A DNA stretch of 36,761 bases from an uncultured Bacteroidales bacterium (GCA_947305815.1 CAMZEI010000003.1:1-36761), one strand, 5' to 3'. Positions 1 to 10,856 are shown, counted from the stretch's first letter. Numbers and translations are program-made. The notes: generated from the sequence alone by a model not told the origin.

Positions 1-1300
1 GCAGGAGGTCCTCAGGGACGAACTGCTTCTCGACCACGAGGCGGAACATGTATTCATTGAACCACTCGTCCGTCATGATGATGTTGCCCTTGTAGCCTGA
101 CTTGGCTCCCCAGCTGTTCTCTACCATCCATTTCTGAGGGATGCCGTCCTTGAGATCGACGGCGATTAGCGTCATGGCGTGCGAAGAGCCGCTGGCGTGG
201 GTTGCAACCCTCTGGCGCTTGTCCATCGTGAACTCGACACCCAGCAGTGCGCCGTAGTCGAAGTTGCGCAGGTCCGCGACTCCGTTGCTGCGGTTGAGGA
301 ACTTGCCCACGTCGCAGGAGAAGTACATGGCCTTGTCGGCCTTGATGGACGCTATGGCCATCTCCTTGATGCGCTCTATGGGGAGGTTGAGGTAGAGCCA
401 GTTGTGACCGTCGTACAGATGGCGGTCCCACTCTATCTCATAGACCTTGCCGTATTCGCGGCAGGGATCGTTCATAAGCATCACATAACCGTCCTGCAGG
501 TCGTAGCCGAGCAGCTCTGCGTAGTACTCCTGCGGGGTGTAGGTTTTGCCCTTCCACTCGAACTCCGTGGGAGGAGTGCCGAGGCACAGACACAGTATGC
601 GGTAGATCTCGCAGAGCATCTCGGTCTTGCGGTTCTGCAGCCAGGCGGGTATCTTGGATTTCTTGACCCCTGCGGGATTCTCGCGGAGCTCCAGTCCGTA
701 TTGACGGAGCAGGGTCTTCATCTGGGTGGCGTACTGCGAGGTACTGTTAGCAATCATGCTCTCGGTCATGACTTCGGCGGGCACAAGGCCGTATTTGGTC
801 ACGAGGTCGGCGACTCCGGTGAAAGTGCCGCCGTCACCTATGGGGTGGCTGAACAGCCAGTCCACCTCGCGGTCCTCGATGGACTTGTCGCGGGTGTCGA
901 TGACCGCCTGCAGGAACATGTTGGACTTCTCCAGCTGGTCCCAGAAGAAGCAATATGCCTGAGAGAACTGGAAGTCACCCAGGTCATGCCTGGTGATTGC
1001 TGCGGCCCTCAGGACATTGAGCCCGGTGAACAGCCAGCAGCGGCCGCTTTGCTTCTGGTCCGTAATGCCTTTGGTCTTCACCTTGTCGGAGAAGTGGGTG
1101 TCAATCATTGCTGCATTGTCAGCGTTGGCAGAGAGCACGTTGATTGAAGCTGCGTTGAGGGCATTGCGTATGGCCTTGTCGGAAGCCGTCGGGGTGTAGC
1201 TGCCGCGTATGCGGCCGAGCATCTCGGGGGAGATTCCTCCCTGGGCAAACGCGCTTGCGCTGAGCATGATGCCAAGGGCTAGAAGCAAAGTCTTTTTCAT
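1..1300 (-). CDS. C1B-family cysteine peptidase (bleomycin hydrolase / aminopeptidase C-like), C-terminus cut by window edge
   Basis: Reverse translation from ATG at 1300: MKKTLLLALGIMLSASAFAQ signal peptide, then TDQKQSGRCWLFTGLN (catalytic Cys), GSSHAMTLIAVD (His), VENSWG (Asn). Open to the window edge, so missing from the ORF list. Confidence 0.9.
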   Translation of the reverse strand, partial: MKKTLLLALGIMLSASAFAQGGISPEMLGRIRGSYTPTASDKAIRNALNAASINVLSANADNAAMIDTHFSDKVKTKGITDQKQSGRCWLFTGLNVLRAAAITRHDLGDFQFSQAYCFFWDQLEKSNMFLQAVIDTRDKSIEDREVDWLFSHPIGDGGTFTGVADLVTKYGLVPAEVMTESMIANSTSQYATQMKTLLRQYGLELRENPAGVKKSKIPAWLQNRKTEMLCEIYRILCLCLGTPPTEFEWKGKTYTPQEYYAELLGYDLQDGYVMLMNDPCREYGKVYEIEWDRHLYDGHNWLYLNLPIERIKEMAIASIKADKAMYFSCDVGKFLNRSNGVADLRNFDYGALLGVEFTMDKRQRVATHASGSSHAMTLIAVDLKDGIPQKWMVENSWGAKSGYKGNIIMTDEWFNEYMFRLVVEKQFVPEDLL

Positions 1301-1309
1301 ATTGCTGTG

Positions 1310-2419
1310 TTATTTAATGACTATCCTTTCGATGCGTCGGGGCACCGAAGTGAGTATTTCGTAGGGTATGGTACCGAGTATCCCGGCGATTTCCTCGACG
1401 CGGGGGTCCTCTCCAAATATGGTCACCGTGTCACCCACCGCTGCATCCACTCCGCTGATGTCTATCATGCACATGTCCATGCAGATGTTGCCGACCGTGG
1501 GGACTCTCTTGCCGCCAAGGCTGAACGAAGCAGCTCCGCATCCCAGATGCCTGTTGATGCCGTCAGCGTATCCCACAGGGATGGTGGCAATCCTGAGGCC
1601 TCCCTCGGGGATAAGCCCGCGGCGTCCGTAGCCTATTGTGCCGTCGCCTGGCTGCAATTCCTTTATCTGGAGTATCTTAACCTTAAGCGAAGCGACCGGG
1701 GAGAGTTTCACTCCGGGCAGAGCGCTGATGCCGTACATGCCTATGCCGACGCGTACCATATCCATCTGGTACTGAGGGAAGCGCTCAACTCCGGCGGAAT
1801 TCAGCAGGTGCCTCATGGGAGCATAACCGAGGGCGGCTTCAATCCTGTTCGCCATGGCTATGAACTCCTTGGCCTGACCTGTGGTGAAAGTGTCCTGCGA
1901 AGGGTCTTCTGCCGCGGCGAGGTGCGAATATACTGACTTGACCTTCACTTCGGGGTGCTCCGCGAGGAAGTCCAGCAGGGCAGGCAGTTCCGATCCCACG
2001 AAGCCGAGGCGGTGCATACCCGTATCGAGCTTGAGGTGTATGGGATAGCCGCTGCGGCCGCTGGCTCTGAGTACCGAGCAGAGGGCTTCGAGGGCATAGA
2101 GGTTGGGTATTCCGGGCTCGAGCCTGGCGTCCGTTATCTCCTCGAAGAAGTCCGTGCCGCAAGTAAGCACCATGATGGGCAGCGATATGCCGGCGGCGCG
2201 CAGCTCCAGACCCTCGACAGGCAGGGCTACCGCCAGATAGTCGGCCCCGAACGACTGCATCATCGAAGCGAACTCCACGGCTCCGTGCCCGTAGGCGTTG
2301 GCCTTGACGAGCACCAGCATACGGGTGTCTTCCCGCAGCAGACCCCGGAAGTAATCATAGTTGCTCCGGCATCCTCTGAGGTCGAGCTCGAGTCTTGAGA
2401 AGTCATTCTGTCCCGGCAT
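1310..2419 (-). CDS. alr: Alanine racemase
   Basis: LVLVKANAYGHGA PLP-lysine motif, HLKLDTGMHRLGF, GNICMDMCMIDISG. The listed ORF starts at a TTG (2428); the ATG at 2419 is the more likely start. Confidence 0.93.
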   Translation of the reverse strand: MPGQNDFSRLELDLRGCRSNYDYFRGLLREDTRMLVLVKANAYGHGAVEFASMMQSFGADYLAVALPVEGLELRAAGISLPIMVLTCGTDFFEEITDARLEPGIPNLYALEALCSVLRASGRSGYPIHLKLDTGMHRLGFVGSELPALLDFLAEHPEVKVKSVYSHLAAAEDPSQDTFTTGQAKEFIAMANRIEAALGYAPMRHLLNSAGVERFPQYQMDMVRVGIGMYGISALPGVKLSPVASLKVKILQIKELQPGDGTIGYGRRGLIPEGGLRIATIPVGYADGINRHLGCGAASFSLGGKRVPTVGNICMDMCMIDISGVDAAVGDTVTIFGEDPRVEEIAGILGTIPYEILTSVPRRIERIVIK

Positions 2420-2430
2420 AGAGTGCAAAA

Positions 2431-5181
2431 TTAATCATTTCCGCTGAATTCGACGAGTTCGTCGGTCCTTACGAACCACAGCGCACCTCGCACATCCTTA
2501 TAGCCCATCTGCCTGTACAGCTTCATATATCGCTGTACCTGAGCCTTGTAGCCGGGATGCATGTCTCCGAATTTGTAGTCTATCACAGTCACACGGTCTC
2601 CGTCTATGACGACATGGTCGGGACGGTATTCATTCCCGTAGCTGTCGATTATCGTGACTTCGTTGTAGCAGCGCCCGGTGAAGAACTCCGGATGCGCGGC
2701 TATCCTGCCAGCCAGCAGGCTCCTTGCCTCCTCTGCTCCGTCGCCGGAGATGGCTCCCGATGCGACTGCCTTTGCCACGGCTGCATCCAGGCTGTCCGGC
2801 CCCGTGACATCCTCAAGTATGCCGTGCAGGGCTATGCCAGCCAGCCTCGGCGATGCTTCTACTCCGCAGACTCCGTCTTCGCCGAAATAGTCGGACGCAT
2901 CTGAGGAAGGCTTCAGCCTGTTTCCCATTGCGATTGACCTGAACTCGGAGCGCAGCTCCAGCATCTCTGCGCTCTCCTTGCGCTCCATGCGGCTGAAGTC
3001 GTAGGGCTCGCCGTACACATATTCGTCCATGCCGCCCACATAGTGGTAGAGCAGCTCCGCGAAGTTGCCGTAATGGGGATTCTTGCCTACGCTGTCGCGA
3101 CATTTCTTGCTCGGCTCTGCGGCTATCACATGCAGGCTCTTGCACGCTCTGGTGAAGGCTACGTAGAAGAGGTTGATGCTATCCACCAGCTGCTTGCGCT
3201 TCTCATCCTGCAGGTAGGGGCCGAACTCCGTGAGCTCGGTGTCATTCGTGAGGTTTATGGGGAAGATGCCGTCGTACAAGCCGCTGCGGCACCATTTAAA
3301 GTCGTTCCTGTACAGCTTGACCTTATTGGCAAAGGGGAAGATGAGGTGCTCGAACTCCAGTCCCTTGGACTTGTGGATGGTGAGTATGCGCACCGCATCC
3401 CCGCCCTGAGGCGAACCTATTGAGGGGTCGCTCTCGTCCCAATGCTTAAGGAACCCGCGCAGGTCGTTGCCGTAGGTGTCGGTCCAGGTCTGCACATTGT
3501 CCAGGAAAGCCTGTATGTAGAGGGATTCGCCTTCGGTCTCGCCGGGTCTGGACTCGCGCAGCCGCCTCAGCAGCTCATGGCACAGGTCCACCAGCGAATG
3601 ATAGCTTGCAGGCAGCTCCACTCCCAGGTCTCGGGACAGGAAGCCGCTGAGCAAGTTGTCGGGATTGTCCACGCAGCTAAGCAGCGAAGCGAGACGGCGG
3701 ACTGTAATGGAGGATTTCAGGAGCAGCGAATCGTCTGAAACGACAGCTATGCCTTCGGCTATAAGCCGGGACGCGACTGCTGCCCCGTCAGTGTTGGTGC
3801 GGGTAATCACCGCTATGTCCGAGAGTTGAGCTCCGGCGGCGACGGCATCGCGTACCGATTCCACGACGGCATCCAGCTGGTCATCCCGGAAACTAACCCT
3901 GACATAACCTCTCTGAGGGTCTCTGGTCCTGGGGGTCTGCGCCACATCGGCGTAAATATCCTCCACGTCTATCTCGACGGCCGCGTAAGCGAAGAAGCTG
4001 TTGTTGAAATCTATTATGGCCGGTTGGCTGCGCCAGTTGTTGTCCAGTACCTCTACGTCTGCGCTCGGGAATTCTTCCTCAACTTTACGGGCAAGCAGCG
4101 ACCAGTCCGAATCCCTCCAGCGGTAAATGCTCTGCTTGACATCGCCAACCACCAGACTGTCGCCACCTGAGGCTTCGCTTTCGCGCAGCAGAGGCAGGAA
4201 ATTCTCCCACTGTATGCGCGAAGTGTCCTGGAATTCGTCCAGCAGGAAGTGCCTGTAGCGCACACCGGTCTTCTCATAGACAAACGGGGCGTCGCTGCCG
4301 TCGATTATGTCGCGAAGTATGAGGTTCGACTCATCCAGGCACATTATGTTCTTCTCCGCGAGCAGCGCATCGAATTCGCGGTAGAAGTCCTCCGCAACTC
4401 CGAGGCTGAACACTGCCTTGTGCACTGCCAGCGCGGTGAGGTAATTCGTGTAATGCTCTTCGAAAAGTTCGGCCAGCTCCTTCGAAGCGGCAAGCGCCTT
4501 CTTGCTCGGCATCTTGACCTTTTCGCCCGGCTCGAACTGCACTCCGAGATTGTCAGCCTTAGCCTCGAAGGACCGGATTATGCGCCAGCACTCCACACCA
4601 GTCTCCCAAAGCTTCTTCCTCGTGAGTCCGTCGGTCTCAGCGACGCCGGCCTGTTCGCACATCTGCCTGTGGTCCTGGTTCTTGAGCAGCTTGCCCATGT
4701 CGTGCAGACGATCCTCTATTTTGGGACGGCCTCCGGTTTCGAGGCTCCTTGTGATATCGGCTCTCAGCCATCCAAGCATGTCGGTGCTTTCCTCGGTCAG
4801 CGAGTCCAGGATTCTGTCCATGGCTTCGTTGATGAGGGCTTCCCGTTCCAGCTCGATCTGGTAATCGGCCATCTGGCCTATTTCGCGTGCGAACGCCTTG
4901 AGGGCGGTCTGGAAGAACTTGTCTATGGTGCTGACCGCAAAAGCTCCGTAGTCATGCAGGATGTCGATGAGTATTTCGCGGGCACGCGGATTCTTATCAG
5001 ACATCGCCGCCAGCTCTTTCAGTATGCGGCTCTTCATCTCGGCGGTAGCCTTGTTGGTGAAGGTTACCGCGAGTATGTGACGGTACTCCCGGGGGTCTTC
5101 GCTGTTTAGAAGCAGCTTAATATATGTGTGCGCGAGCCTGTAGGTCTTTCCCGAACCCGCGGATGCCTTGAGTATATTCAT
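2431..5181 (-). CDS. UvrD/Rep-type helicase with C-terminal PD-(D/E)XK nuclease, AddA/RecB-like
   Basis: ASAGSGKTYRLA Walker A, LLDEFQDTSRIQW, VVGDVKQSIYRWRDSD, HKSKGLEFEHLIFPF, C-terminal VTVIDYKFGDMHPGYKAQVQRY nuclease motif. Confidence 0.88.
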   Translation of the reverse strand: MNILKASAGSGKTYRLAHTYIKLLLNSEDPREYRHILAVTFTNKATAEMKSRILKELAAMSDKNPRAREILIDILHDYGAFAVSTIDKFFQTALKAFAREIGQMADYQIELEREALINEAMDRILDSLTEESTDMLGWLRADITRSLETGGRPKIEDRLHDMGKLLKNQDHRQMCEQAGVAETDGLTRKKLWETGVECWRIIRSFEAKADNLGVQFEPGEKVKMPSKKALAASKELAELFEEHYTNYLTALAVHKAVFSLGVAEDFYREFDALLAEKNIMCLDESNLILRDIIDGSDAPFVYEKTGVRYRHFLLDEFQDTSRIQWENFLPLLRESEASGGDSLVVGDVKQSIYRWRDSDWSLLARKVEEEFPSADVEVLDNNWRSQPAIIDFNNSFFAYAAVEIDVEDIYADVAQTPRTRDPQRGYVRVSFRDDQLDAVVESVRDAVAAGAQLSDIAVITRTNTDGAAVASRLIAEGIAVVSDDSLLLKSSITVRRLASLLSCVDNPDNLLSGFLSRDLGVELPASYHSLVDLCHELLRRLRESRPGETEGESLYIQAFLDNVQTWTDTYGNDLRGFLKHWDESDPSIGSPQGGDAVRILTIHKSKGLEFEHLIFPFANKVKLYRNDFKWCRSGLYDGIFPINLTNDTELTEFGPYLQDEKRKQLVDSINLFYVAFTRACKSLHVIAAEPSKKCRDSVGKNPHYGNFAELLYHYVGGMDEYVYGEPYDFSRMERKESAEMLELRSEFRSIAMGNRLKPSSDASDYFGEDGVCGVEASPRLAGIALHGILEDVTGPDSLDAAVAKAVASGAISGDGAEEARSLLAGRIAAHPEFFTGRCYNEVTIIDSYGNEYRPDHVVIDGDRVTVIDYKFGDMHPGYKAQVQRYMKLYRQMGYKDVRGALWFVRTDELVEFSGND

Positions 5182-7985
5182 CGTCCGCAGATTTTTTTGA
5201 AGTCACACCATTTGCACGATTCCCTGTCCTCCGTGCAGCGGAAGGGTTTCTCGGGGTCGCATATAGTATCCAGGAGCTCCTTGAGGCGTGGTGCCATGAG
5301 GCGGGAGAACTTCGCGCACGCAGGGGCGCTCAGGATACCGTCGGTAAAGAGTCTGGCTGTCTGGTAGATAGCATTGAGAGTTTGCCTGCCCTTAGTCTCG
5401 GCTGTGCAGAGCAGACCGTATATCCACATCTGCAGGGCTATCTTGGGGCGTTTGGTGCTGTCGTCTCCGAATATGGCGTCCACCACCGCCTCAGCATTGC
5501 CGTCTTCGATAAAGATGTCTTCGTCGCTTACGTGTCCTGTCTTGTAGTCCACTATCCTCACCTGCCCCTCATGCAGGCTGTCCAGACGGTCTATAGTGCC
5601 CTTCAGCTTATAACCTTCGAAGTCGCAGCGCTTCGTGCGCTCCAGATCGATTATGCTGAAAGCGTTGCTCTTCTCGCTGTGGAGCAGGTTCATATCCCGT
5701 TCGAGCACCTTGCGCACATAGCGGCAGAGAATATCCTCCGTAATTATATTGCGTCCCTTCAGCTCTATGCTTCCGAGGCTCTCGAGTATGCCTGCGCGGA
5801 CCATGTCCCGTATGGCGCTGTCGTCCTCCAGTATGCTGCGCAGGTACTCCGCATCCACGCGCCCGCCGGCCTTCTCGTAGATGGACTTCATCACGTCGTG
5901 GAATACGCTTCCCGTCATGCCAGCATCCAGGTCATCCACGGCTTCGTTCTCCTCCCTGAGCCCCTGTACCACTTCGTAGTAGAACTTCACCGGGCACTGC
6001 AGGTAGGATTGCAGGCGAGAGGGGGAGTATTCGTAGGAGCGCAGCAGCTCTATGTCCTCCGGGGTCTTGGCTATATCCGGCAGGATCTCGGGCTCGCGCG
6101 GCGCAGCACCTGCCACATAATGCTTGACATCCACTCCGAAATGCAGCTCCATCTGGCTTATGTAGCGGCTGGGCTCTCCCGAGCGGGAAATCTCCGTGCG
6201 CGAATCATAGAGCATCCACAGCTGGCGGCATCTCTGGATGCTGCGGTAGAAATAGTATGCCCAGACGGCATCCTGATGCTCGTAGGTGGGCAGCCCGAAG
6301 CCGCGGCGCAGCTCCGCTGGGATAAACGAGGCGGCTACATTCCTGCGGGGGAATATGCCTTCGTTGCAGCCAAGTATTATCAGGTTCTCGAAGTCGAGGG
6401 CGCGAGTCTCCAGCGGGCCCATTATCTGCAGGCCCCGGACCGGTTCGCCCTTGAACGGCACCGATGCTCCACCGACGAGTCCGCCCAGCAGTTTGAAATA
6501 TGTAGCCGGCTTAATCTCCAGCCGATGCGACTGCAGGCGGCCTATGGCCAGATGGAAGTCCCTTGCGAAATCCAGCTCCAGGGACATGTCTTCCTTCTCT
6601 TTGAGCAGGGGAGCGAGGGTCTCGATAATGCGCTTCTGGTAGTCCTCTATTGCGGCTATCTGTCCGGCATCGGCTTCCCCGGGCTTATCTGCCACGGGGG
6701 TGAATACGGTCTCCAGCAGAGGATCTCCCTTGAAAAGATCCTGTGCGACATAGTAGCGGGCCTGCTTAGCTATGTCCGCTACAGCCGCAAGGCCGGTCTC
6801 GGAGAGGCAGGATTTCAGAAGACCCGACGACAACACTTCGCTGACTGCCTTATGGTAGAAGAACTTGGTGCCGTCCTTGTCGCGCACGTTCTGCTGCAGG
6901 CGCGAGATGGCGTTCATCAGAGTCCAGAGGCCGGATGCCGACATGGGATAGCCCATGGTGACATTGACATTCTCTATTTCCTCCGGTATGGAGTTGAGTA
7001 CGCCCATCAGGGCCTTCTCATCCGGGAGTACGATTGCGGTGCGTATGTCTGTATGCTCCAGGCGCGAGAGTATCTCGGGTATGAGGCTGGCCTGCCCGGC
7101 TGCGGAAGGGACGCTCACTGCGTGTACCTCGGGGATGCCTACATCGGAGGTATCGAGCGCAAAGGCCTGGGGGAAATCGCGCACATTGCTGTCCATGAAC
7201 ATGCTGGCGCGCCCCCTGGGATTGCGTATCATGTCGCTGCAGTAGTCCCAGCAGAACTCGGCTATCCCGGCGTCGCGCATACGGCGCATCAGGCGCCTTT
7301 CGCATTCGTTGAGGGCGTTGAGTCCCACGAAGACGAAGCCTTCCGTCTCAGGGAATCCGGCCGAAGTGATATCCACTGCGCTGTCCGTGGAGAGCCTCTC
7401 GGCGGTGTCGCGGTATGCCATGCCGTCGTAGCTGAGACCTTCGGCGCTCAGTGTCTGCCGGAAGCTCCTGTACAGGGGGAGCATCAGGTCCCATATGGAG
7501 AGGAACTTCTCCTTGTAGCGGCCGGGTGTCTTGAAATTGCCTAGGAACCTTTCGAGAGCCTCTTTCTGCACCGGGTCCAGATAGTCGAAACTGTCCTGCA
7601 GGCGGCGGTAGTCGGAGACGTTGGTGAATATGTGCGAGGGGTCCACGAGGTACTTGTCCACATCGTCGAAGTCGCTCAGGATCACCCCGCCCCAGTATAT
7701 GAACTCGTCAAGGCTCTCAGCCTTGGGATTGAGGGCCTTGTAGCAGTCGTAAAGCCTCAGCAGCAGGTGTATCCTCTCTGCTGATGCCTTACCTGACAGT
7801 GTGTGGACGAACTCGTCCTGGGTAATCAGACGGGGCAGTATCACGGGGATGCCTTTCTGCCTTGCGATGGCTCCCAGTTCTTTGCGGAAAAACGCAACCG
7901 CACGTCTGTTGGGGAATATAAAGACCTTGCTCCCGATACCGCCGGCATCGAAATAATGACGTGCTACCTGTCCCAGAAACGTCAT
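5178..7985 (-). CDS. AddB-like PD-(D/E)XK nuclease / inactivated helicase subunit
   Basis: FIFPNRRAVAFFRKEL N-terminus, LQCPVKFYYEVVQGL, VRIVDYKTGHVS nuclease motif, C-terminal CTEDRESCKWCDFKKIC consistent with an Fe-S cluster; 4-bp overlap with the AddA-like gene. Confidence 0.82.
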   Translation of the reverse strand: MTFLGQVARHYFDAGGIGSKVFIFPNRRAVAFFRKELGAIARQKGIPVILPRLITQDEFVHTLSGKASAERIHLLLRLYDCYKALNPKAESLDEFIYWGGVILSDFDDVDKYLVDPSHIFTNVSDYRRLQDSFDYLDPVQKEALERFLGNFKTPGRYKEKFLSIWDLMLPLYRSFRQTLSAEGLSYDGMAYRDTAERLSTDSAVDITSAGFPETEGFVFVGLNALNECERRLMRRMRDAGIAEFCWDYCSDMIRNPRGRASMFMDSNVRDFPQAFALDTSDVGIPEVHAVSVPSAAGQASLIPEILSRLEHTDIRTAIVLPDEKALMGVLNSIPEEIENVNVTMGYPMSASGLWTLMNAISRLQQNVRDKDGTKFFYHKAVSEVLSSGLLKSCLSETGLAAVADIAKQARYYVAQDLFKGDPLLETVFTPVADKPGEADAGQIAAIEDYQKRIIETLAPLLKEKEDMSLELDFARDFHLAIGRLQSHRLEIKPATYFKLLGGLVGGASVPFKGEPVRGLQIMGPLETRALDFENLIILGCNEGIFPRRNVAASFIPAELRRGFGLPTYEHQDAVWAYYFYRSIQRCRQLWMLYDSRTEISRSGEPSRYISQMELHFGVDVKHYVAGAAPREPEILPDIAKTPEDIELLRSYEYSPSRLQSYLQCPVKFYYEVVQGLREENEAVDDLDAGMTGSVFHDVMKSIYEKAGGRVDAEYLRSILEDDSAIRDMVRAGILESLGSIELKGRNIITEDILCRYVRKVLERDMNLLHSEKSNAFSIIDLERTKRCDFEGYKLKGTIDRLDSLHEGQVRIVDYKTGHVSDEDIFIEDGNAEAVVDAIFGDDSTKRPKIALQMWIYGLLCTAETKGRQTLNAIYQTARLFTDGILSAPACAKFSRLMAPRLKELLDTICDPEKPFRCTEDRESCKWCDFKKICGR

Positions 7986-7998
7986 GGCCGGTGGGATA

Positions 7999-8457
7999 TT
8001 AGCGCAGATCTACAATGGTCCAGTCTTCTCCAAGACCGGTGGTGTCAAAGCGAAAAGCCCCGTCGTCTTCGGAAGCCGGAGTGAAAGTAACGTCCATAAG
8101 GTTGAGATTGCTCACCGAGCCGAGCCATCCGGCAGGGTCAGTGAGGAACTCCTTCACGCCGACTGCGTTCTCTATGTAGATTTCCCTGCACTCATCGTCT
8201 ACAGTCCAGCGGGACTGACCGTCGCAGTAGATGGCCAGGCCTGCGCCGCTCGCGAAATAGCAGTTGTGCTGGGCGAGTATGGTGCCTTCGAGAGTGATGT
8301 CCACGCCGTCAGGTCCGGCAATGGTGCAGGAATAGTGCAGCGAGACCCTCTCGTCGCCAAGCCTTGACAGTATCCCTTCGACCTCCTCTCTGTCCTGAGC
8401 TGCAAGCATCACGGACGACAGGATGGCAATTGCGATTATTGAGAGCAGTCTTCTCAT
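7999..8457 (-). CDS. LolA-like outer-membrane lipoprotein carrier family protein
   Basis: Signal peptide MRRLLSIIAIAILSSVMLAAQ, beta-rich ~150 aa with LEGTILAQHNCYFASGAGLAIYCDGQSRWTVDDECREIYI; directly downstream of ftsK. Confidence 0.7.
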   Translation of the reverse strand: MRRLLSIIAIAILSSVMLAAQDREEVEGILSRLGDERVSLHYSCTIAGPDGVDITLEGTILAQHNCYFASGAGLAIYCDGQSRWTVDDECREIYIENAVGVKEFLTDPAGWLGSVSNLNLMDVTFTPASEDDGAFRFDTTGLGEDWTIVDLR

Positions 8458-10856
8458 CGTTTAAGCAAATCAAGTATGGTTTGTAACTCCACGAGGTCCC
8501 TTACAAGTACGGCGCGGGGTTTCGAGCCTTCCTGAGGGCCGACTATGCCTGCGCTCTCGAGCTGGTCCATCACCCTTCCGGCTTTGGCATAACCCATGCC
8601 AAGACGGCGCTGGATGTCCGAGGTGGAGCCTCTCTGAGTGGTCACGACCAGCCTTGCGGCTTCCTCGAAGCGCTCGTCCAGATCGTCGAGGCTGGCTGCA
8701 TCACCCTCACTGCCGGATTCTGCGGGAAGCGGCAGGTAGTAAGGAGTATTGTAGCTCTTGCCGTAGCCATGCTGGGCTCCGATGAACTTAGTGATGCTCT
8801 CTGATTCAGCACCGCTGACGTAGCCGCACTGTATGCGCTCGTTCTCGATGCTGGCGGAGAAGAGCATGTCTCCGTTGCCTATGAGCTTCTCTGCACCCGG
8901 AGCGTCGATTATGGTCATGGAGTCGGTCCTGGACGCTACCCGGAAGGCTATCCTCATAGGGAAGTTGCTCTTGATAAGACCGGATATGACATCTACCGAA
9001 GGCCTCTGGGTTGCGAGTATCACGTGGATACCGGCAGCACGGCCTTTCTGAGCCAGACGTATTATCGAGTTGGTGATGCTGCGGCTGGAATTGCGGGCTT
9101 CGCTGGATGCCCCGACCGTCATGGTGAGGTCGGCGTACTCGTCCACAACCGTTACGAGATAGGGGAGGAAGCGGTGTCCGTTCTGAGGATTGAGCTTGCG
9201 CTCCTTGTACTTCTCGTTATAGAGCTTGATATTGTTGACTCCGGCGGCGCTCAGCAGCCCGTACCTCTCGTCCATTTCCAGACAGAGGGAGTGCAGTATC
9301 TTCTCGGCATCCTTGGGCGACTTCACTATGGCCTTATTGCGCTCGTCCTCTTCGGAGTTGGCTTCGGGGAGCACCGCGAGATAGTGGTGCAGCAGATTGG
9401 AGTAAGCGGAGAACTCGACCATCTTGGGATCGATGAACACGAACTTCAGCTCCGACGGGTGCTTGCTGTACAGCAGCGAAGCGACGATTACATTGATACC
9501 CACGGACTTACCCTGCTTGGTAGCACCGGCAATCAGCAAGTGCGGGGCGTCCGCAAGGTCGAATACCTTGACTTTCTGGGTGATGGTATAGCCTATTGCC
9601 ACCGGCAGGTCAGCCTTGCTCTCGCGGAACGCATCGTCATTGAGAAGCGCCTTCAGAGGGACGATGGACGCGGAGTCATTGGCCACCTCGATGCCTACAG
9701 AGTCGTTAAGCGTGATTACGCGCACTCCGTTGGCGTTAAGGGACATTGCTATGTCTTCCTGGAGTCTCTTGATATCGCCTATTCTCACTCCCGGCGAAGG
9801 ATACACCTTGTAGAGCGTTACGGTCGGACCCACAACGGCCTTGACGTCATCGATGCGTATCTTGTAGTTGCCGAGGGTGAAGCGTATCTTGTTGTTGTTG
9901 CGGGTGAGCTCTTCGTTGGAGACCTCGTGCTTGCCGCTCCTGTAATCGCCGAGCAGGTTAAGCGAAGGGAAATTGAACTTCGGCAGGCCGTCCGGCGGAT
10001 CGAGCCTGTTGTCGATGGGTTTCAGAGGCTCCCGGACCTGAGTGTCGAGACCGTCCTCGTCGCGTATTACCTCGAGGCTGCTTTCCTCGGGAGCGACGAG
10101 TTCATCCTCCTCGTCGTCAGGATTGAAGTTTATGCTGCCCCGGGAGAATCCCTGAGGCTCAACTTCCGGTACTTCAATCTCGAAGGGTTCATCCTCGGCT
10201 ATCTCCTCGTCGGCAACTGCTTTTTCAGCTTCCTTTCCCGCGGCTTCGGCCTCCTTTTCGAGGCGGCGCTGTTCGAGTTTCTCCCTGCGCCTGTCGCCTA
10301 TGCTGGCCATCCAGGCATTGAAGCGGTTGCTGCAGAAGAAAAGCAGGCAGAGTATAAGTATGCCAATGAATATCCCGGTGACGAGTGTCCCGAACAGGGT
10401 CTCTGCCCAGGCCACGACATGCGCTCCGCACCATCCTCCGAGTCCGCCGCCGAACAGCTCGTTCAGTCCGAGGAGCCCTCCGGCATAGGCAAATGCGAAG
10501 GAGAATATGAAAGTAGCGCTGATAAGGATGATTGCAGTACCAATCAGGGGCCTGCGCCACAGATTCCCGAGGAGTCTGGCACTCACGGTCGCGAGAATCA
10601 GAGGCAGGGCCAGGCTCGCAAGGCCGAAAAGCTCGCACACCAGCAGATGGCCGGTTTTTGCGCCCAGAGTGCCGGCCTTATTGGCCGCAGCATCCGAGCC
10701 GCCGCTCAGCAGGCTCATGTCTTCCTGCCAGTGGAGGAGATACGACAGGCAGGCAATCAGAAGAAACAGCGTGAGGGCTGCGACCAGAAGTCCCAGTATC
10801 CTGCGCGCTGAAGTCTTCTGCTCCGCGTCCCAGTATTTCCAGAAGAGCAGCTTCAT
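8454..10856 (-). CDS. ftsK: DNA translocase FtsK/SpoIIIE
   Basis: N-terminal TM segments, HLLIAGATKQGKSVGINVIVASLLY Walker A, FIDPKMVEFSAY, VVDEYADL, HVILATQRPSVDVISGLIKSNFPMRIAF, C-terminal gamma winged-helix (STSDIQRRLGMGYAKAGRVMDQLE). Confidence 0.96.
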   Translation of the reverse strand: MKLLFWKYWDAEQKTSARRILGLLVAALTLFLLIACLSYLLHWQEDMSLLSGGSDAAANKAGTLGAKTGHLLVCELFGLASLALPLILATVSARLLGNLWRRPLIGTAIILISATFIFSFAFAYAGGLLGLNELFGGGLGGWCGAHVVAWAETLFGTLVTGIFIGILILCLLFFCSNRFNAWMASIGDRRREKLEQRRLEKEAEAAGKEAEKAVADEEIAEDEPFEIEVPEVEPQGFSRGSINFNPDDEEDELVAPEESSLEVIRDEDGLDTQVREPLKPIDNRLDPPDGLPKFNFPSLNLLGDYRSGKHEVSNEELTRNNNKIRFTLGNYKIRIDDVKAVVGPTVTLYKVYPSPGVRIGDIKRLQEDIAMSLNANGVRVITLNDSVGIEVANDSASIVPLKALLNDDAFRESKADLPVAIGYTITQKVKVFDLADAPHLLIAGATKQGKSVGINVIVASLLYSKHPSELKFVFIDPKMVEFSAYSNLLHHYLAVLPEANSEEDERNKAIVKSPKDAEKILHSLCLEMDERYGLLSAAGVNNIKLYNEKYKERKLNPQNGHRFLPYLVTVVDEYADLTMTVGASSEARNSSRSITNSIIRLAQKGRAAGIHVILATQRPSVDVISGLIKSNFPMRIAFRVASRTDSMTIIDAPGAEKLIGNGDMLFSASIENERIQCGYVSGAESESITKFIGAQHGYGKSYNTPYYLPLPAESGSEGDAASLDDLDERFEEAARLVVTTQRGSTSDIQRRLGMGYAKAGRVMDQLESAGIVGPQEGSKPRAVLVRDLVELQTILDLLKR

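Noticed and set aside
5382-7544. 720-aa plus-strand ORF opposite the AddB-like gene
   Set aside because: No recognisable motifs, composition of an antisense shadow; the opposing strand encodes a clear AddB-like nuclease.
9024-10811. 595-aa plus-strand ORF opposite ftsK
   Set aside because: Shadow ORF; ftsK on the other strand is unambiguous.
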